This document shows, piece after piece, positions 8,192-16,627 of a stretch of DNA of 45,491 nt (positions are counted from its first letter, which is position 1; every line of letters starts with the position of its first letter). Position numbers and translations under genes: made by a program. The notes under the pieces were generated by a model. The model did no database searches and was not told where the DNA came from. It worked only from the letters and a program-made list of their open reading frames with translations. The stretch comes from Dehalococcoidia bacterium (GTDB lineage: Bacteria; Chloroflexota; Dehalococcoidia; SM23-28-2; WHTN01), in contig WHTN01000012.1 of assembly GCA_009377715.1 (NCBI GenBank), positions 1-45,491 on the forward strand, written 5' to 3'.

Positions 8192-9132
8192 TATGTTCCG
8201 ACTTTCTCTTGTTGAAGCGATCTCAGTTCCTCAAAAAGCTCGCGCTCTCGGTCCGATAAAGTCTCCGGCAGCACGATCTTGACCCGAGCATACAGGTGGC
8301 CCTTGCCGCTACCCTCCATGTGGGGCATACCTAGCCCGGTGAGGCGGATCAAGCGGCCGTTCTGCGTTAACGGCGCCACCTTGAGCATCACTTGCTTGCC
8401 AGCAAGGGTCGGTACGCCGACCTCGCCGCCCAGGATAGCGTCCGTCATCGGCACTGATACGTCCGTATAAAGGTCGTCGCCCTTGCGTTCGAAGCGGCCG
8501 TGCGGTTGCACTGACGCCCGCAGGTAGACTTCGCCGCCGGAGCTCGCCACGCGGATACGAGAGCCGTCGCGGACGCCGGCCGGTATTTTAACTTCCAGAC
8601 GTTGCGCTCGCTCGACGAGGCCGTCGCCTCCGCAAACGTGACACACCGCGCCAGCGATACGTCCGTCACCGTTGCAGGTGTCGCATATCTCGGCTCTCCC
8701 TACATCGATAAGGCGAGTTGTCCCGCGGAACGCCTCTTCCAGGCTGACCTCGGCTGCGTATTCGCGCGGGCGGGGTCGTCTGGCGTAGCCTGGTTGCCGG
8801 CTACTGCCGCTGCGAAAGATGTTGCCAACCAGATCGCTCAGATCGAAGTTGTTACCACCAAAGTCGAAGCGAGCGCTACCTTGGCGCTGGGCCTCGAACT
8901 GGTCGGCGTACTGCCACTTATCGCCATAGCGGTCGTATTTCTTGCGCTTATCGGCGTCGGAGAGCACTTCGTATGCTTCGTTGATCTCCTTGAATTTGGC
9001 GTCGGCAGCCTTATCGCCCGGGTTCACGTCTGGGTGGTGCTTGCGCGCCAGGCGACGATACGCCTGGCGAAGTTCTTTCTCAGTGGCGCCTTTGTTGACG
9101 CCGAGTATGCTGTAGTAGTCCTTGTTCGGCAT
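8191..9132 (-). CDS. dnaJ: DnaJ/CbpA-type co-chaperone with a half zinc finger
   Basis: The 313-residue protein has an N-terminal J domain with HPD at 33-35, a short Gly/Phe-containing linker, then a C-terminal substrate-binding region. The zinc region has only two CxxCxGxG-type motifs (CDTCNGDG and CHVCGGDG) rather than the four of type I DnaJ, so it could bind one zinc at most. ATG 9132 is chosen: GAGG lies six bases upstream, and the alternative ATG at 9153 lies inside the -10 box of the mapped promoter motif. It heads the htrA-hspR operon and stimulates DnaK, which is not in this window. Confidence 0.92.
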   Translation of the reverse strand: MPNKDYYSILGVNKGATEKELRQAYRRLARKHHPDVNPGDKAADAKFKEINEAYEVLSDADKRKKYDRYGDKWQYADQFEAQRQGSARFDFGGNNFDLSDLVGNIFRSGSSRQPGYARRPRPREYAAEVSLEEAFRGTTRLIDVGRAEICDTCNGDGRIAGAVCHVCGGDGLVERAQRLEVKIPAGVRDGSRIRVASSGGEVYLRASVQPHGRFERKGDDLYTDVSVPMTDAILGGEVGVPTLAGKQVMLKVAPLTQNGRLIRLTGLGMPHMEGSGKGHLYARVKIVLPETLSDRERELFEELRSLQQEKVGT

Positions 9133-9151
9133 TATTATCCTCGCTGAGGAC

Positions 9152-9180
9152 ATACTAGCACTTCATGCTGAATACGTCAA
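9152..9180 (-). promoter_or_regulatory. Predicted dnaJ operon promoter
   Basis: On the minus strand TTGACG (9180-9175) is followed, after exactly 17 bases, by TAGTAT (9157-9152). This is a sigma-70-type layout. It mirrors the hsp20 promoter on the other strand. Transcription would start near 9145, between the two candidate dnaJ start codons. Confidence 0.7.
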
Positions 9181-9214
9181 TAAGATTGATACGCATGCTA
9201 TCAAGGTTATTGAC
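9176..9214. promoter_or_regulatory. HAIR-like operator: 39-bp palindrome between divergent promoters
   Basis: Outer arms GTCAATAA (9176-9183) and TTATTGAC (9207-9214) match perfectly. Inner arms TTGATA (9186-9191) and TATCAA (9199-9204) share the same centre at 9195. Read on the minus strand the inner part is CTTGATA-N7-TATCAAT, which resembles the HAIR consensus CTTGAGT-N7-ACTCAAG in layout and spacing. It overlaps both -35 boxes, so one bound repressor dimer or tetramer could block both promoters. HspR binding is inferred. Confidence 0.75.
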
Positions 9215-9238
9215 ACGAACGGAGTACTATAGTAGTAT
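9210..9238 (+). promoter_or_regulatory. Predicted hsp20 promoter
   Basis: TTGACA (9210-9215), a 17-base spacer, then TAGTAT (9233-9238). The -35 box lies inside the outer arm of the operator palindrome. A start near 9245 would give a leader of about 79 bases. Confidence 0.7.
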
Positions 9239-9264
9239 TTGTTCTGCAGAAAAAAACGAGGAGC

Positions 9265-9295
9265 AGCCAACTCTCACTACGTTTAGTGATTGGCT
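9265..9295 (+). other. Stem-loop in the hsp20 leader
   Basis: AGCCAA (9265-9270) pairs with TTGGCT (9290-9295), and CACTA (9275-9279) pairs with TAGTG (9284-9288) around loop CGTT. It lies before the strong AAGGAGGAGG ribosome site rather than over it, so a simple RNA-thermometer model is not supported. It might stabilise the mRNA. Confidence 0.4.
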
Positions 9296-9323
9296 TTAAC
9301 GAAGGAAAGGAGGAGGCAAAGAT

Positions 9324-9792
9324 ATGAGTATAATGCGCTGGGACCCGTTCAGGGAGATGGAGGCGGTGCGCAGGAATCTCGACAGGATGTTCGATGATTA
9401 CCTTCGCTGGCCACGTCAACCAGCTTGGGATAATGGACGCCAGCTTCTCGATGGACCTCTACGAGGAGGGCGCCCATATCGTCTTGCGCGCAGCCCTGCC
9501 TGGCGTTAAGCCGGAAGACGTCGACATCTCGATATCCGGAGACACCATCACCATCAAAGGCGAGACGAAGACGGAACAGGATACGAAGCAGGAGAACTAC
9601 CACCGACGCGAGATGCGCTACGGCTCCTTCACCCGCTCCACCGCCCTACCCACCCGGGTAGACCACGAGAAGACCGAAGCGACCTTCAAGGACGGCGTGC
9701 TGACCGTCACGATGCCGAGGGCAGAGGAGGTCAAGCCGAAGGCCATCAAAGTCAAAAGCACGGTCGAGCCAGAGCAGACAAGCGAGATCTAA
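9324..9792 (+). pseudogene. hsp20: Hsp20 small heat-shock protein, one frameshift
   Basis: A very strong site (AAGGAGGAGG) precedes ATG 9324. The first frame gives MSIMRWDPFREMEAVRRNLD and RMFDDYLRWPRQPAW, a classic Hsp20 N-terminus. The alpha-crystallin domain continues in another frame from about 9425: FSMDLYEEGAHIVLRAALPG, VDISISGDTITIKGE, GSFTRSTALP and FKDGVLTVTMPRAE. A single indel near 9425-9440 separates the two. The total would be about 155 residues, normal for the family. Because the promoter and operator look intact, I think a sequencing indel is at least as likely as real decay. Without the fix, no full-length chaperone is made. Confidence 0.85.
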
Positions 9793-10299
9793 GTCTAGCT
9801 AAGACTGCACTCCCGGTAGTAACAAGGCATCTCCTTCCGCTCACCCTGAGCCTGTCGAAGGGCCTGGGCTTAGTAGCCCCTGGTCCGATTGAAGACATGA
9901 CGCAATAGCCACGCGACTGCCACCGCTCTCTTCGCGCTCTCGGCCCCTCACCCTATCCTAAATGTGAATAGACATCGCTTGCCTAAAATGTCATTCTTGA
10001 GCGACCAAAGGGAGCAAAGATTCTACGTCTGAGTTGTATTTACGTAGACTCCTCGTTGCGGCTAATGCCATAGTAGGTAGGCTTACTTGGGCAATGCCAA
10101 TAGCCATGCCTTATACCGACTGTTTAATCAGCGGCAAAACAATCAAACAAAACGCGCGTTTCGCGCGCTCGTCTGTATCTGGCGGTACGGCATTCCGCAA
10201 CTTTTACGCGAACACAATCAAACATCGTGTGAACATCAAGAACTAGAAGGCGCTGTTGCTGCGATGCCAGCGGCGACGTATCATATCGCTGGACTGCTC
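9793..10299. other. 507-bp gap with dispersed repeats, no convincing gene
   Basis: It contains a copy of the 27-bp repeat (9837-9863) and a fragment of the TTCTGAGCGA/GATTCT element (9989-10024). From 10080 to 10230 the sequence carries several ATCAAAC motifs. The 13-mer CAATCAAACATCG at 10215-10227 recurs in inverse orientation at 11941-11953. ORFs here continue into the Nudix gene but show no recognisable domain. Confidence 0.6.
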
Positions 10300-10881
10300 A
10301 TGATGACGATAGATATCGCCCAGTTCAGGTCGGTGCTGGCACGCTACACCGCCAAACCCATAGCCGATGGGGCTTACCCCCTAGCGGCCGTACTGGTGCC
10401 CGTCTATCCGCGTAACGGCGAACTGCATGTCATCTTCACCAAGCGCACGCAGTTCGTGACCCGCCACAAAGGCGAGATCTCCTTCCCCGGCGGCGCATTC
10501 ACCCTCGAAGACGCCGATCTGGTCACCACTGCGCTGCGGGAAACGCACGAGGAGATCGGCGTGCGACCCGAAGACGTCGAAGTCATCGGGCAGCTCGACG
10601 ATCTCATCACTGTCTCCGACTTCCGGGTGACGCCGTACGTCGGGGTGATCCGCCGCTCGCCGTATGAGTTCATAGCGAACGCCTTTGAGGTCGAGACGAT
10701 CATCGAGGTGCCGGTATCGCACCTGCTGGACAAGGCGAATATCGTGTGGGAGCGCCGCCTGCGGAACGGGCGCGAGGTCGAGGTGCAGGGCTACGCTTTC
10801 GAAGAGCATGTCATCTGGGGCGCGACGGCGGGCATTCTGAGACAGCTGCTAGAGCTTTTAGAAGTTGCGGAACAAGCATGA
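10300..10881 (+). CDS. Nudix hydrolase, CoA pyrophosphatase type
   Basis: About 193 residues. The signature FTKRTQFVTRHKGEISFPGG immediately precedes a Nudix helix ending TALRETHEEIGV. This combination marks the CoA-pyrophosphatase subgroup (NudL/YeaB-like), which splits CoA or its oxidised derivatives into 3',5'-ADP and phosphopantetheine. The start is uncertain: ATG 10300 or 10303 removes an unconserved leader, ATG 10264 gives 205 residues, and the frame stays open from 10087. None has a strong ribosome site. Its stop overlaps the next gene (ATGA). Confidence 0.85.
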   Translation: MMTIDIAQFRSVLARYTAKPIADGAYPLAAVLVPVYPRNGELHVIFTKRTQFVTRHKGEISFPGGAFTLEDADLVTTALRETHEEIGVRPEDVEVIGQLDDLITVSDFRVTPYVGVIRRSPYEFIANAFEVETIIEVPVSHLLDKANIVWERRLRNGREVEVQGYAFEEHVIWGATAGILRQLLELLEVAEQA

Positions 10882-11120
10882 GCGCAGCTTCTGAACGTAC
10901 CGACTCGACCTCACGCGAAGAACATGGGCCGACTTGCCGTCGCTGCGGTAATACGACCTGGCGCGTGGAAGAACGGCCGAAGAGCCGGCTGCGCTGGCTG
11001 TTTGAGATGGGGATGGCATCGCCGGACGTGCTCATCTTCCAAAGCGATTCGGGCGGGTGGCCTTCGAAGATGGCGGAGTTCTGGACCTGTCATAGCTGCG
11101 GGCGTAAGGTGCGGCAGTGA
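10878..11120 (+). CDS. Small two-CxxC zinc-ribbon protein
   Basis: This 80-residue protein starts at the ATGA overlap with the Nudix gene stop, so the two are probably translated together. It has two CxxC pairs, TCRRCGNTTW near the N-terminus and TCHSCGRKVRQ at the very end, with WLFEMGMASPDVLIFQSDSG between. Four cysteines at the termini fit a zinc ribbon. I do not recognise the family. A 27-bp repeat begins eight bases after the stop. Confidence 0.7.
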   Translation: MSAASERTDSTSREEHGPTCRRCGNTTWRVEERPKSRLRWLFEMGMASPDVLIFQSDSGGWPSKMAEFWTCHSCGRKVRQ

Positions 11121-11128
11121 GGAACAAC

Positions 11129-11155
11129 GCCCTTCGACAGGCTCAGGGTGAGCGG
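11129..11155 (+). repeat. Dispersed 27-bp repeat
   Basis: Full copy with core GCCCTTCGACAGGCTCAGGG. It is followed (11163-11268) by pieces of other repetitive sequence, including GCTGCGCTCAGAATTACA, right up to the phosphatase start. Confidence 0.85.
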
Positions 11156-11279
11156 GATCAACCGTCATTGCGAGGTCACCCAGAGGTGGCCGTGGCAATC
11201 CCTGCATCAGATGACGATAGATAAGTGCCTAATGGAACGGGCTGGGATTTCGCTGCGCTCAGAATTACAGCGGCGTAGC

Positions 11280-11936
11280 ATGCGACTAATACTGGCGCGG
11301 CACGGCGAGTCGACGGGGAACTTCGATAGGCGGCTGCAGGGGCAGGGCGACTACCCGCTGACGGAGCTCGGGCGCGAGCAATCTTACCGGCTGGGGCATC
11401 GACTAGCGCGGGAGAAGGTCGCGGCGATTTATAGCAGCGCCATCAGCCGCGCAATGGAGACGGCGGAGATCGTCGGCGAGGTTATTGGCCTGGCGCCGCA
11501 GGCGCTGGCCGGCGTCGAGGAGTACCACTTCGGCGAGCTGTCCGGGCTGACGTATCCGGAGATCGCCGAGCGCAATCCGGAGGTGCTGGCGGGCATCCGT
11601 TCGCGGGAGAGCACTTACCCGGCCTACCCCGGCGAGGAGGGCCGCGAGGTCTTCCGCAGGCGGGTGAGCGAGGCGCTGACGGCGCTGGGCGAGCGGCACC
11701 CAGAGGAGACGATAGCGGTCATTACGCACGCGGGGCCGATAGTGACGTTCGTGTCCGACATCCTGGGCAGGCCGTACGTACGGCCGGTGCCGTTCCGCAT
11801 GAACAACGCCTCGATAACAATAGTTGAGTCCGTGCAGCGGCCGGACGGGAGCAGCCGGCGGCTGGTGCTGCAGACGCTGAACGACACCTGCCATCTAGAG
11901 GGCGAACGCACCGGCGGCAACGAATCGACGCTTTAA
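11280..11936 (+). CDS. Histidine phosphatase (phosphoglycerate mutase-like)
   Basis: The 218-residue product opens MRLILARHGESTGNFDRRLQ, with the catalytic His in RHGES. It continues GDYPLTELGREQSYRLGHRL, IYSSAISRAMETAEIVG and ITHAGPIVTFVSDILG, the second His region. This is branch 1 of the histidine phosphatase superfamily, covering GpmB, CobC and broad phosphatases; the substrate is not clear. ATG 11280 is chosen because the family starts exactly at the RHG strand. An open frame back to 11148 only reads through repetitive DNA. No strong ribosome site is visible. Confidence 0.85.
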   Translation: MRLILARHGESTGNFDRRLQGQGDYPLTELGREQSYRLGHRLAREKVAAIYSSAISRAMETAEIVGEVIGLAPQALAGVEEYHFGELSGLTYPEIAERNPEVLAGIRSRESTYPAYPGEEGREVFRRRVSEALTALGERHPEETIAVITHAGPIVTFVSDILGRPYVRPVPFRMNNASITIVESVQRPDGSSRRLVLQTLNDTCHLEGERTGGNESTL

Positions 11937-11944
11937 CTTACGAT

Positions 11945-12070
11945 GTTTGATTGAATGCAATATGTTTGATCGAACGTTTTTGCGTTTGATTGATGGTAAA
12001 GATTGAACCTGTAAAACTTGATTGAATGCTCATACATTTTGATCGAACGCTTTGCGTTTGATTGATCGTA
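11945..12070. repeat. Two 54-bp direct repeats, 72 bp apart
   Basis: Unit 1 is 11945-11998 and unit 2 is 12017-12070. Shared segments are TTGATTGAATGC, TTTGATCGAACG and TTTGCGTTTGATTGAT. Each unit has an imperfect internal palindrome (GATCGAACGC / GCGTTTGATT). The region lies between convergent genes (phosphatase and DUF3644). The motif also appears in inverse orientation upstream of the Nudix gene. I cannot tell a terminator, an operator cluster or a small mobile-element scar apart. Confidence 0.75.
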
Positions 12071-12110
12071 GACCGCTTGCTATTAGTGATCAGTGCAAAG
12101 GCAGTATGTC

Positions 12111-13212
12111 TTATGCACTATCCAACTTTTCTTGGGGCATTGTGCTCCTCCTAGCACGCACCTTTTCCCTATAAGATGTCCAAACCAAATCCATATCGTG
12201 CTCTTCCAGTGCTCCCCGTAGCTTTGTAAGAGCGCGCTGACTATATCGCCCGAAGCGGCTTTTACCTACGGCGAACTCCCGGAAGGACTCGCTATCTTCA
12301 CGCAGCCCAAGATGAAGAACTAGGGCAGTCGTACGAGGCGCGGTAAAACCAAGATGGTCAGCCAAGGCGTTCAAAGACAGTGAATATCTGTCTAATAAGT
12401 TGACTTCTCGAACCGCCATCGCTTGTTCCGCTTCTTCATTGCTAACCATATGCACGGGCAGACCTTCTGATCGCGTGAGTTTCAGAGAGAATACAAAGTT
12501 CTGATCGTCGGCCTCTATGCTGAGCCGAGTTGACGCGGGAAAAAGTGAGCCAGATGATTCACCGAGCTTAATCCGCTTGACTATACGGTTAATCTCCTTG
12601 TCCGTTGGCTGTGCCTGCAGACCATTGATATTGGATTCCACGATCATAAGGTACCGTAAGCGTGCCTTTGCCTCAGCTAAGGTACGTCTTCCTGGAGAGA
12701 GCAGTTCTCGGATGTGATTCATCATCCAACAATAATTGAATATCTTTGGGCGGCCGAATAGATAAAGGAAGCACACGTCCGGGAATGTAGTCGATCAACT
12801 CTTCTTGAAACAGCCTATTCAGCAGTTCCGCAAACAAACTAACAGCGGCTTGAGCATGGAGATACAGTGCCTCCTCCGGCAATTCTAGCAAGTTATGAGT
12901 GCAGCAATCCCGAAGAGAGTCTAAGATTGAAAGTGTCAAAACTTCTTCGCTACTAATTACGCCAAGATCACTGCGCAGAATTCCTAAGCACTTGTCGAAT
13001 CGGTAAGAAATCTGGCTTCCGGGTTCCGAAATACGGTGGCGGGTTTGCCAAATAGCTGCCTTAAGTAACATCTCGAAAGAATGTTGAAGTAAGATTAGGG
13101 TTCCATCCAGCCTAGCTGTCTCTGACGGCCGGTTAAAAACCTCGATCGCAAGGATAAGAGATTCGATGGCGTGGGCTTTGAGCTTTCTTGTTGTCGTGCG
13201 TAAACGCGTCAT
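12111..13212 (-). pseudogene. DUF3644 protein, one frameshift
   Basis: The N-terminal part (13212-12673) contains LILAIEVFNRPSETARLDG and LILLQHSFEMLLKAAIW, the DUF3644 opening. After KDIQLLLDDE near 12718 the frame is lost. It continues in another frame as NHIRELLSPGRRTLAEAKAR through YSLSLNALADHLGFTAPRTT and SRFGRYSQRALTKLRGALEE. Joined, the protein is about 360 residues, the usual size. DUF3644 proteins are often seen in accessory or defence-associated regions, but their activity is unknown. The local base composition is more AT-rich than the flanking core genes, which hints at transfer. Confidence 0.8.
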
Positions 13213-13422
13213 CCCATAGTGCTCTATTCTTAGCGATTCTGTTTATATTAACAGCTATTATAATTCAAAACTAAGAAATAAGCAGATAGTTGTGACCTCA
13301 CTAACGTAACTCTTTGACGCGTAATGACTTCGCTACGGGACACCCCAGTGCTTAATGTAGCTTTTGAAATTTTAGGGACACGCTAACATTCGGGCTCAGA
13401 GATACGCCGCTCTGGACTCCCT

Positions 13423-14874
13423 TTACGGCTCGTCAGAACGTTCGCGCAAGCGTTCGAGCCATTCTTTGATGCGAGCCTCGTAGCCGAGGTCGCCGGGGGC
13501 GTAGTAGCGGCGGCCGGCGAGCTTTTCGGGCAGGTGCTCCTGGCCCGAGAAGTGGTCGGCGGCGTTGTGGTCGTATTCGTAGCCTTTGCCGTAGCCCAGC
13601 CCACGCATCAGGCCGGTGACGGCGTTGCGCAGGTGCAACGGCACCGGCTCGTTGCGGGTGGCGCGGGCGTCGTCCAGCGCTTTGCCGTAAGCACTGCCGA
13701 CGGAGTTGCTCTTGGGCGCAGTCGCCAGGTAGATCGTCGCTTCGGCGAGAGGGAAGAAGCCCTCCGGCATGCCGACGAAGTGGACGGCCTGCTGGGCGGC
13801 CATGGCTACCGGCAGCGCCTGGGGGTCGGCGAGGCCGACGTCCTCCGAGGCGAGGATGACGAGGCGGCGGGCGATGAACAGCGGGTCCTCGCCGCCTTCG
13901 ATCATGCGGGCGAGCCAGTAGAGCGCGGCGTCGGGGTCGGAGCCGCGGAGAGACTTGATGAAGGCGCTGATGATGTCGTAGTGGTAGTCGCCGGCCTTGT
14001 CGTAGAGGGCGGTGCGCTGCTGCATCGCCTCTTCGATGTCGGCGAGGGCGATGCGGCGGACTGCTCGCCCTTCGACAGGCTCAGGGTGAACGGAAACAGA
14101 GCTTGCTCCCCCTTTGATAGGCTCAGGACGAGCGGCGGCCGCGGCGAGCTCGAGGGCGTTCAGCGCGATGCGGGCGTCGCCGCCGGAAGCTTCGGCGAGC
14201 GCGGCGAGGGCGTCGTCGTCGATAGCGATAGCTTCCGCTCGCCCTTCGACAGGCTCAGGGTGAGCGGAAGCGGCAAGGCCACGTTCTTCGTCGGCGAGGG
14301 CGCGGCGGAGGATCGCGGCGATATCGTCGGGCGTGAGGCCGTGCAGGGTGAAGACGCGGCTGCGGGAGAGGAGCGGCGCGATGACCTCGAACGAGGGGTT
14401 CTCCGTGGTGGCGCCGATGAGGGTGATGGTGCCGTCCTCGACGTACGGCAGCACGACGTCCTGCTGGGCCTTGTTGAAGCGGTGGATCTCGTCGATAAAG
14501 AGGATGGTACGTTTGCTTTCGAGCGCCTTCCGCTCCTTCGACTCCTCAACTATGCGACGGAGGTCGGCGACGCCGGAGGCGACGGCCGAGACAGGCTCGA
14601 AGTGCGAACTGGTCGCGTTGGCGACGATGCGCGCGAGAGTGGTCTTGCCGGAGCCGGGCGGCCCCCAGAGGATGACGGACGGAAGCTGGTCGCTTTCGAT
14701 CAGGCGTCGGAGAAGCTTATCGGGGCCGACGAGGTGCTCCTGGCCTACGAGCTCGTCGAGGGTGCGCGGGCGCATGCGGGCGGCGAGCGGGGCTTCGCGC
14801 TGGGCCTGGCGCTCGGCCTGTTCACGGAACAGGTCACGTGGCGACTGCTGGGGGCGGAACTTCTTGCTGGGCAT
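13423..14874 (-). CDS. rarA: RarA/MgsA AAA+ ATPase with three repeat-encoded insertions
   Basis: The 483-residue protein has Walker A GPPGSGKT (71-78), Walker [11 protein letters not shown] (124-133), sensor 1 [10 protein letters not shown], and the RarA C-terminal half ([40 protein letters not shown]). RarA acts at stalled replication forks. Three copies of the dispersed repeat are read in frame as AHPEPVEGR (about 204-212), ARPEPIKGG (248-256) and VHPEPVEGR (262-270), all in or near the lid subdomain linkers. The frame stays open and all motifs survive, so the protein is probably functional. No gene neighbour shares its strand nearby. Confidence 0.92.
   Translation of the reverse strand: MPSKKFRPQQSPRDLFREQAERQAQREAPLAARMRPRTLDELVGQEHLVGPDKLLRRLIESDQLPSVILWGPPGSGKTTLARIVANATSSHFEPVSAVASGVADLRRIVEESKERKALESKRTILFIDEIHRFNKAQQDVVLPYVEDGTITLIGATTENPSFEVIAPLLSRSRVFTLHGLTPDDIAAILRRALADEERGLAASAHPEPVEGRAEAIAIDDDALAALAEASGGDARIALNALELAAAAARPEPIKGGASSVSVHPEPVEGRAVRRIALADIEEAMQQRTALYDKAGDYHYDIISAFIKSLRGSDPDAALYWLARMIEGGEDPLFIARRLVILASEDVGLADPQALPVAMAAQQAVHFVGMPEGFFPLAEATIYLATAPKSNSVGSAYGKALDDARATRNEPVPLHLRNAVTGLMRGLGYGKGYEYDHNAADHFSGQEHLPEKLAGRRYYAPGDLGYEARIKEWLERLRERSDEP
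14067..14093 (+). repeat. Dispersed 27-bp repeat inside rarA
   Basis: Core CCCTTCGACAGGCTCAGGG. Encodes HPEPVEGRA on the minus strand. A diverged copy follows at 14109-14135. Confidence 0.9.
14241..14267 (+). repeat. Dispersed 27-bp repeat inside rarA
   Basis: Perfect core GCCCTTCGACAGGCTCAGGG. Encodes [10 protein letters not shown] on the minus strand, upstream in the protein of the other two copies. Confidence 0.9.
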
Positions 14875-15228
14875 CAGGTATGCTCGTGCGCAGGCGTATA
14901 TGCTGGATTATCGCGCAATTACGGTGTTCCGGCGAAGGTCGGTGGCGTAGTTCGCTATTATAACGGAGCCCCTATCCTCGACTGTCGAAAGACGTGGGCT
15001 GCTGAGGTCTGGCGTCTAGGAATAAGTGTAAGGAGGTCGTCGTCTTACAGTGTAAGCATTTACCGCCACGTTCACCATACGAGCCGCTTCGGCTTATCGC
15101 TTGCGGTAAGTGGACTGCGTGAAATTTGCGTGTTTCTACCGATGACGACGACTCATCCTGAAGCTAACATCTGAGACACAAGGCTCCTGGGCACGCTTTA
15201 TATAGGTTTTGAGGAAAGGAGGCCTGAA
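14875..15228. other. 354-bp divergent intergenic region
   Basis: It lies between rarA (leftward) and the DHFR-like gene (rightward) and must hold both promoters. TATAAT on the minus strand (14956-14961 region) could serve rarA. A 13-bp palindrome CTTACAGTGTAAG is at 15044-15056. I see no gene here. The open frame on the plus strand is the end of an antisense ORF. Confidence 0.5.
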
Positions 15229-15786
15229 ATGCGAAAAGTAGTGTCAGGGCTGTTCATATCCCTGGATGGCGTTACTGAATCGCCGGATAAGTGGCAGTTC
15301 GACCATTTCGACACCGATATGATGGCGGGCATGGTGGCGCATATCGCCGAAGAGGACACCGTACTCCTAGGGCGCGTTACATATCAAGAATGGGCTTCAT
15401 TTTGGCCGACCTCGACTATCGAGCCGTACGCAAGCCACATCAACAACACCACTAAGTACGTGGTTTCGAAGAGCCTCGACAAAGTCGAGTGGGGGAATTT
15501 CGACAATATAACTCTCATCGGAAGAGATCTGGCAGTGGAAGTAGCGAGGCTGAAGGAGCAGCGGGGGAAGAACATTGGAATCGCTGGTAGCACAACGCTC
15601 GTTCGATCGCTGCTACATAATGACCTGCTCGATGAACTTAAGCTCATGGTTCATCCAGTCATAGCGGGCGGCGGAAACCGTCTTTTCAAGGACGAGGATC
15701 AGATGAAAAGACTCCGTCTGGTGGATTCAATGACGACCAGTACGGGTGTGGCCATCCTTACCTACCAGCCCCGCCCGAAATCCTAA
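15229..15786 (+). CDS. Dihydrofolate-reductase-like (RibD C-domain) protein
   Basis: The 185-residue product begins MRKVVSGLFISLDGVTESPD and has TVLLGRVTYQEWASFWP, TKYVVSKSLDKVEW, IGIAGSTTLVRSLLHNDLLD and LMVHPVIAGGGNRLF. This is the RibD_C/DHFR-like fold common in small stand-alone reductases. The family binds NADPH; the substrate is unknown, and it need not be a true DHFR. A textbook GAAAGGAGG site lies seven bases before the ATG. It leads a rightward trio with AHSA1-like and VOC genes, a mix often seen together. Confidence 0.88.
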   Translation: MRKVVSGLFISLDGVTESPDKWQFDHFDTDMMAGMVAHIAEEDTVLLGRVTYQEWASFWPTSTIEPYASHINNTTKYVVSKSLDKVEWGNFDNITLIGRDLAVEVARLKEQRGKNIGIAGSTTLVRSLLHNDLLDELKLMVHPVIAGGGNRLFKDEDQMKRLRLVDSMTTSTGVAILTYQPRPKS

Positions 15787-15957
15787 AGAGCCATGGAGGA
15801 AATCGAGTGCGCAGCCATGGAAGGCGCCGCCGAAGCATACGACCGCCTTGAGGAGCTGCTGCGAACGCTGTTGTGACCGCAAACTTGACGGCTCTGTCCC
15901 CGCAGTGGGCCAGCCGCCAACCGAACTCGCACGAAACATATACAATGGAGGACAGCA

Positions 15958-16477
15958 ATGGCCCAACGAAGCAGAAGCCAAACCGAACAAGGAAGCCACG
16001 ACGTGGTCGTTACCCGCGTGTTCGACGCCCCGGTGGAGCAGGTCTGGAAGGCCTGGAGTGATTCCGAGCAGGTGCGTCGCTGGTGGGGCCCTGCTGGCTT
16101 TCACCTGTCCCGTTGCGGAGATGGATTTCAGGGAGGGCGGCACATCGCTTGTTTGTATGCGCGCGCCGGCCGAGTACGGCGGAATGGACATCTATACAAC
16201 CTGGACCTACACAAAAATCCTGCCCCACGAGCGCTTCGAGTATCTCCTCAGGTTCGCCAATGAACACCGTGAGACGCTTGACCCCGTCGCGATGGGTATG
16301 CCGCCGGGCATCCCTAACCAAGTGCGGAACGTCAACACGTTCAGGGACCTGGGCAATGGCAAGACGGAAGTGACGATTACAGAGTCGAGCTACGCCACGG
16401 AAGAGGCGCATGACACGTCCAAGGCCGGCCTAGAAGAGTGCTTGGACAAGATGGCCGCGATCTTCGTGAGTTCCTAG
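15958..16477 (+). pseudogene. AHSA1-like SRPBCC protein, one frameshift
   Basis: GGAGG lies seven bases before ATG 15958. The first frame reads HDVVVTRVFDAPVEQVWKAW and SDSEQVRRWWGPAGF, the START-like AHSA1 opening. Near 16098 the frame breaks, and the continuation is TCPVAEMDFREGG, YTTWTYTKILPHERFEYLLR and GKTEVTITESSYATEEAHDT up to 16477. Joined, about 173 residues, a normal length. Proteins of this fold have a hydrophobic pocket; the ligand is unknown. A 27-codon ORF just upstream (15793-15876, MEEIECAAMEGAAEAYDRLE) may be a leftover of another gene. Confidence 0.8.
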
Positions 16478-16627
16478 AGCCGCTATCCTGTCATGGATAA
16501 GTATCGAGAAGCAACGAAGAAACAGGGTGGTAGTCGCAGCGCGAGGAGGAGATGAAATGGCTGAATTTTGGCTATGAGCCCCTGCGGATCGGAACTTGGA
16601 ATCAACATGAAAACAAAGGAGACTACG

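Noticed and set aside
9265..9295. RNA thermometer for hsp20
   Set aside because: The stem does not include the Shine-Dalgarno or the start codon, so it would not control access by melting.
9394..9792. Independent short Hsp20 starting at 9394
   Set aside because: It has no ribosome site, and the N-terminal Hsp20 segment with a strong site lies directly upstream in another frame. A frameshifted single gene explains both.
11945..12070. A short CRISPR array
   Set aside because: There are only two units, 54 bp each, and they differ at several positions. The 18-base interval is too short for a spacer and no cas gene is present.
13534..15174. A 546-codon open frame on the plus strand
   Set aside because: It is antisense to rarA, whose domain motifs are certain. 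The high-GC codon pattern of rarA keeps the opposite strand open, and the translation shows only low-complexity Gly/Val/Asp/Glu with no domain.
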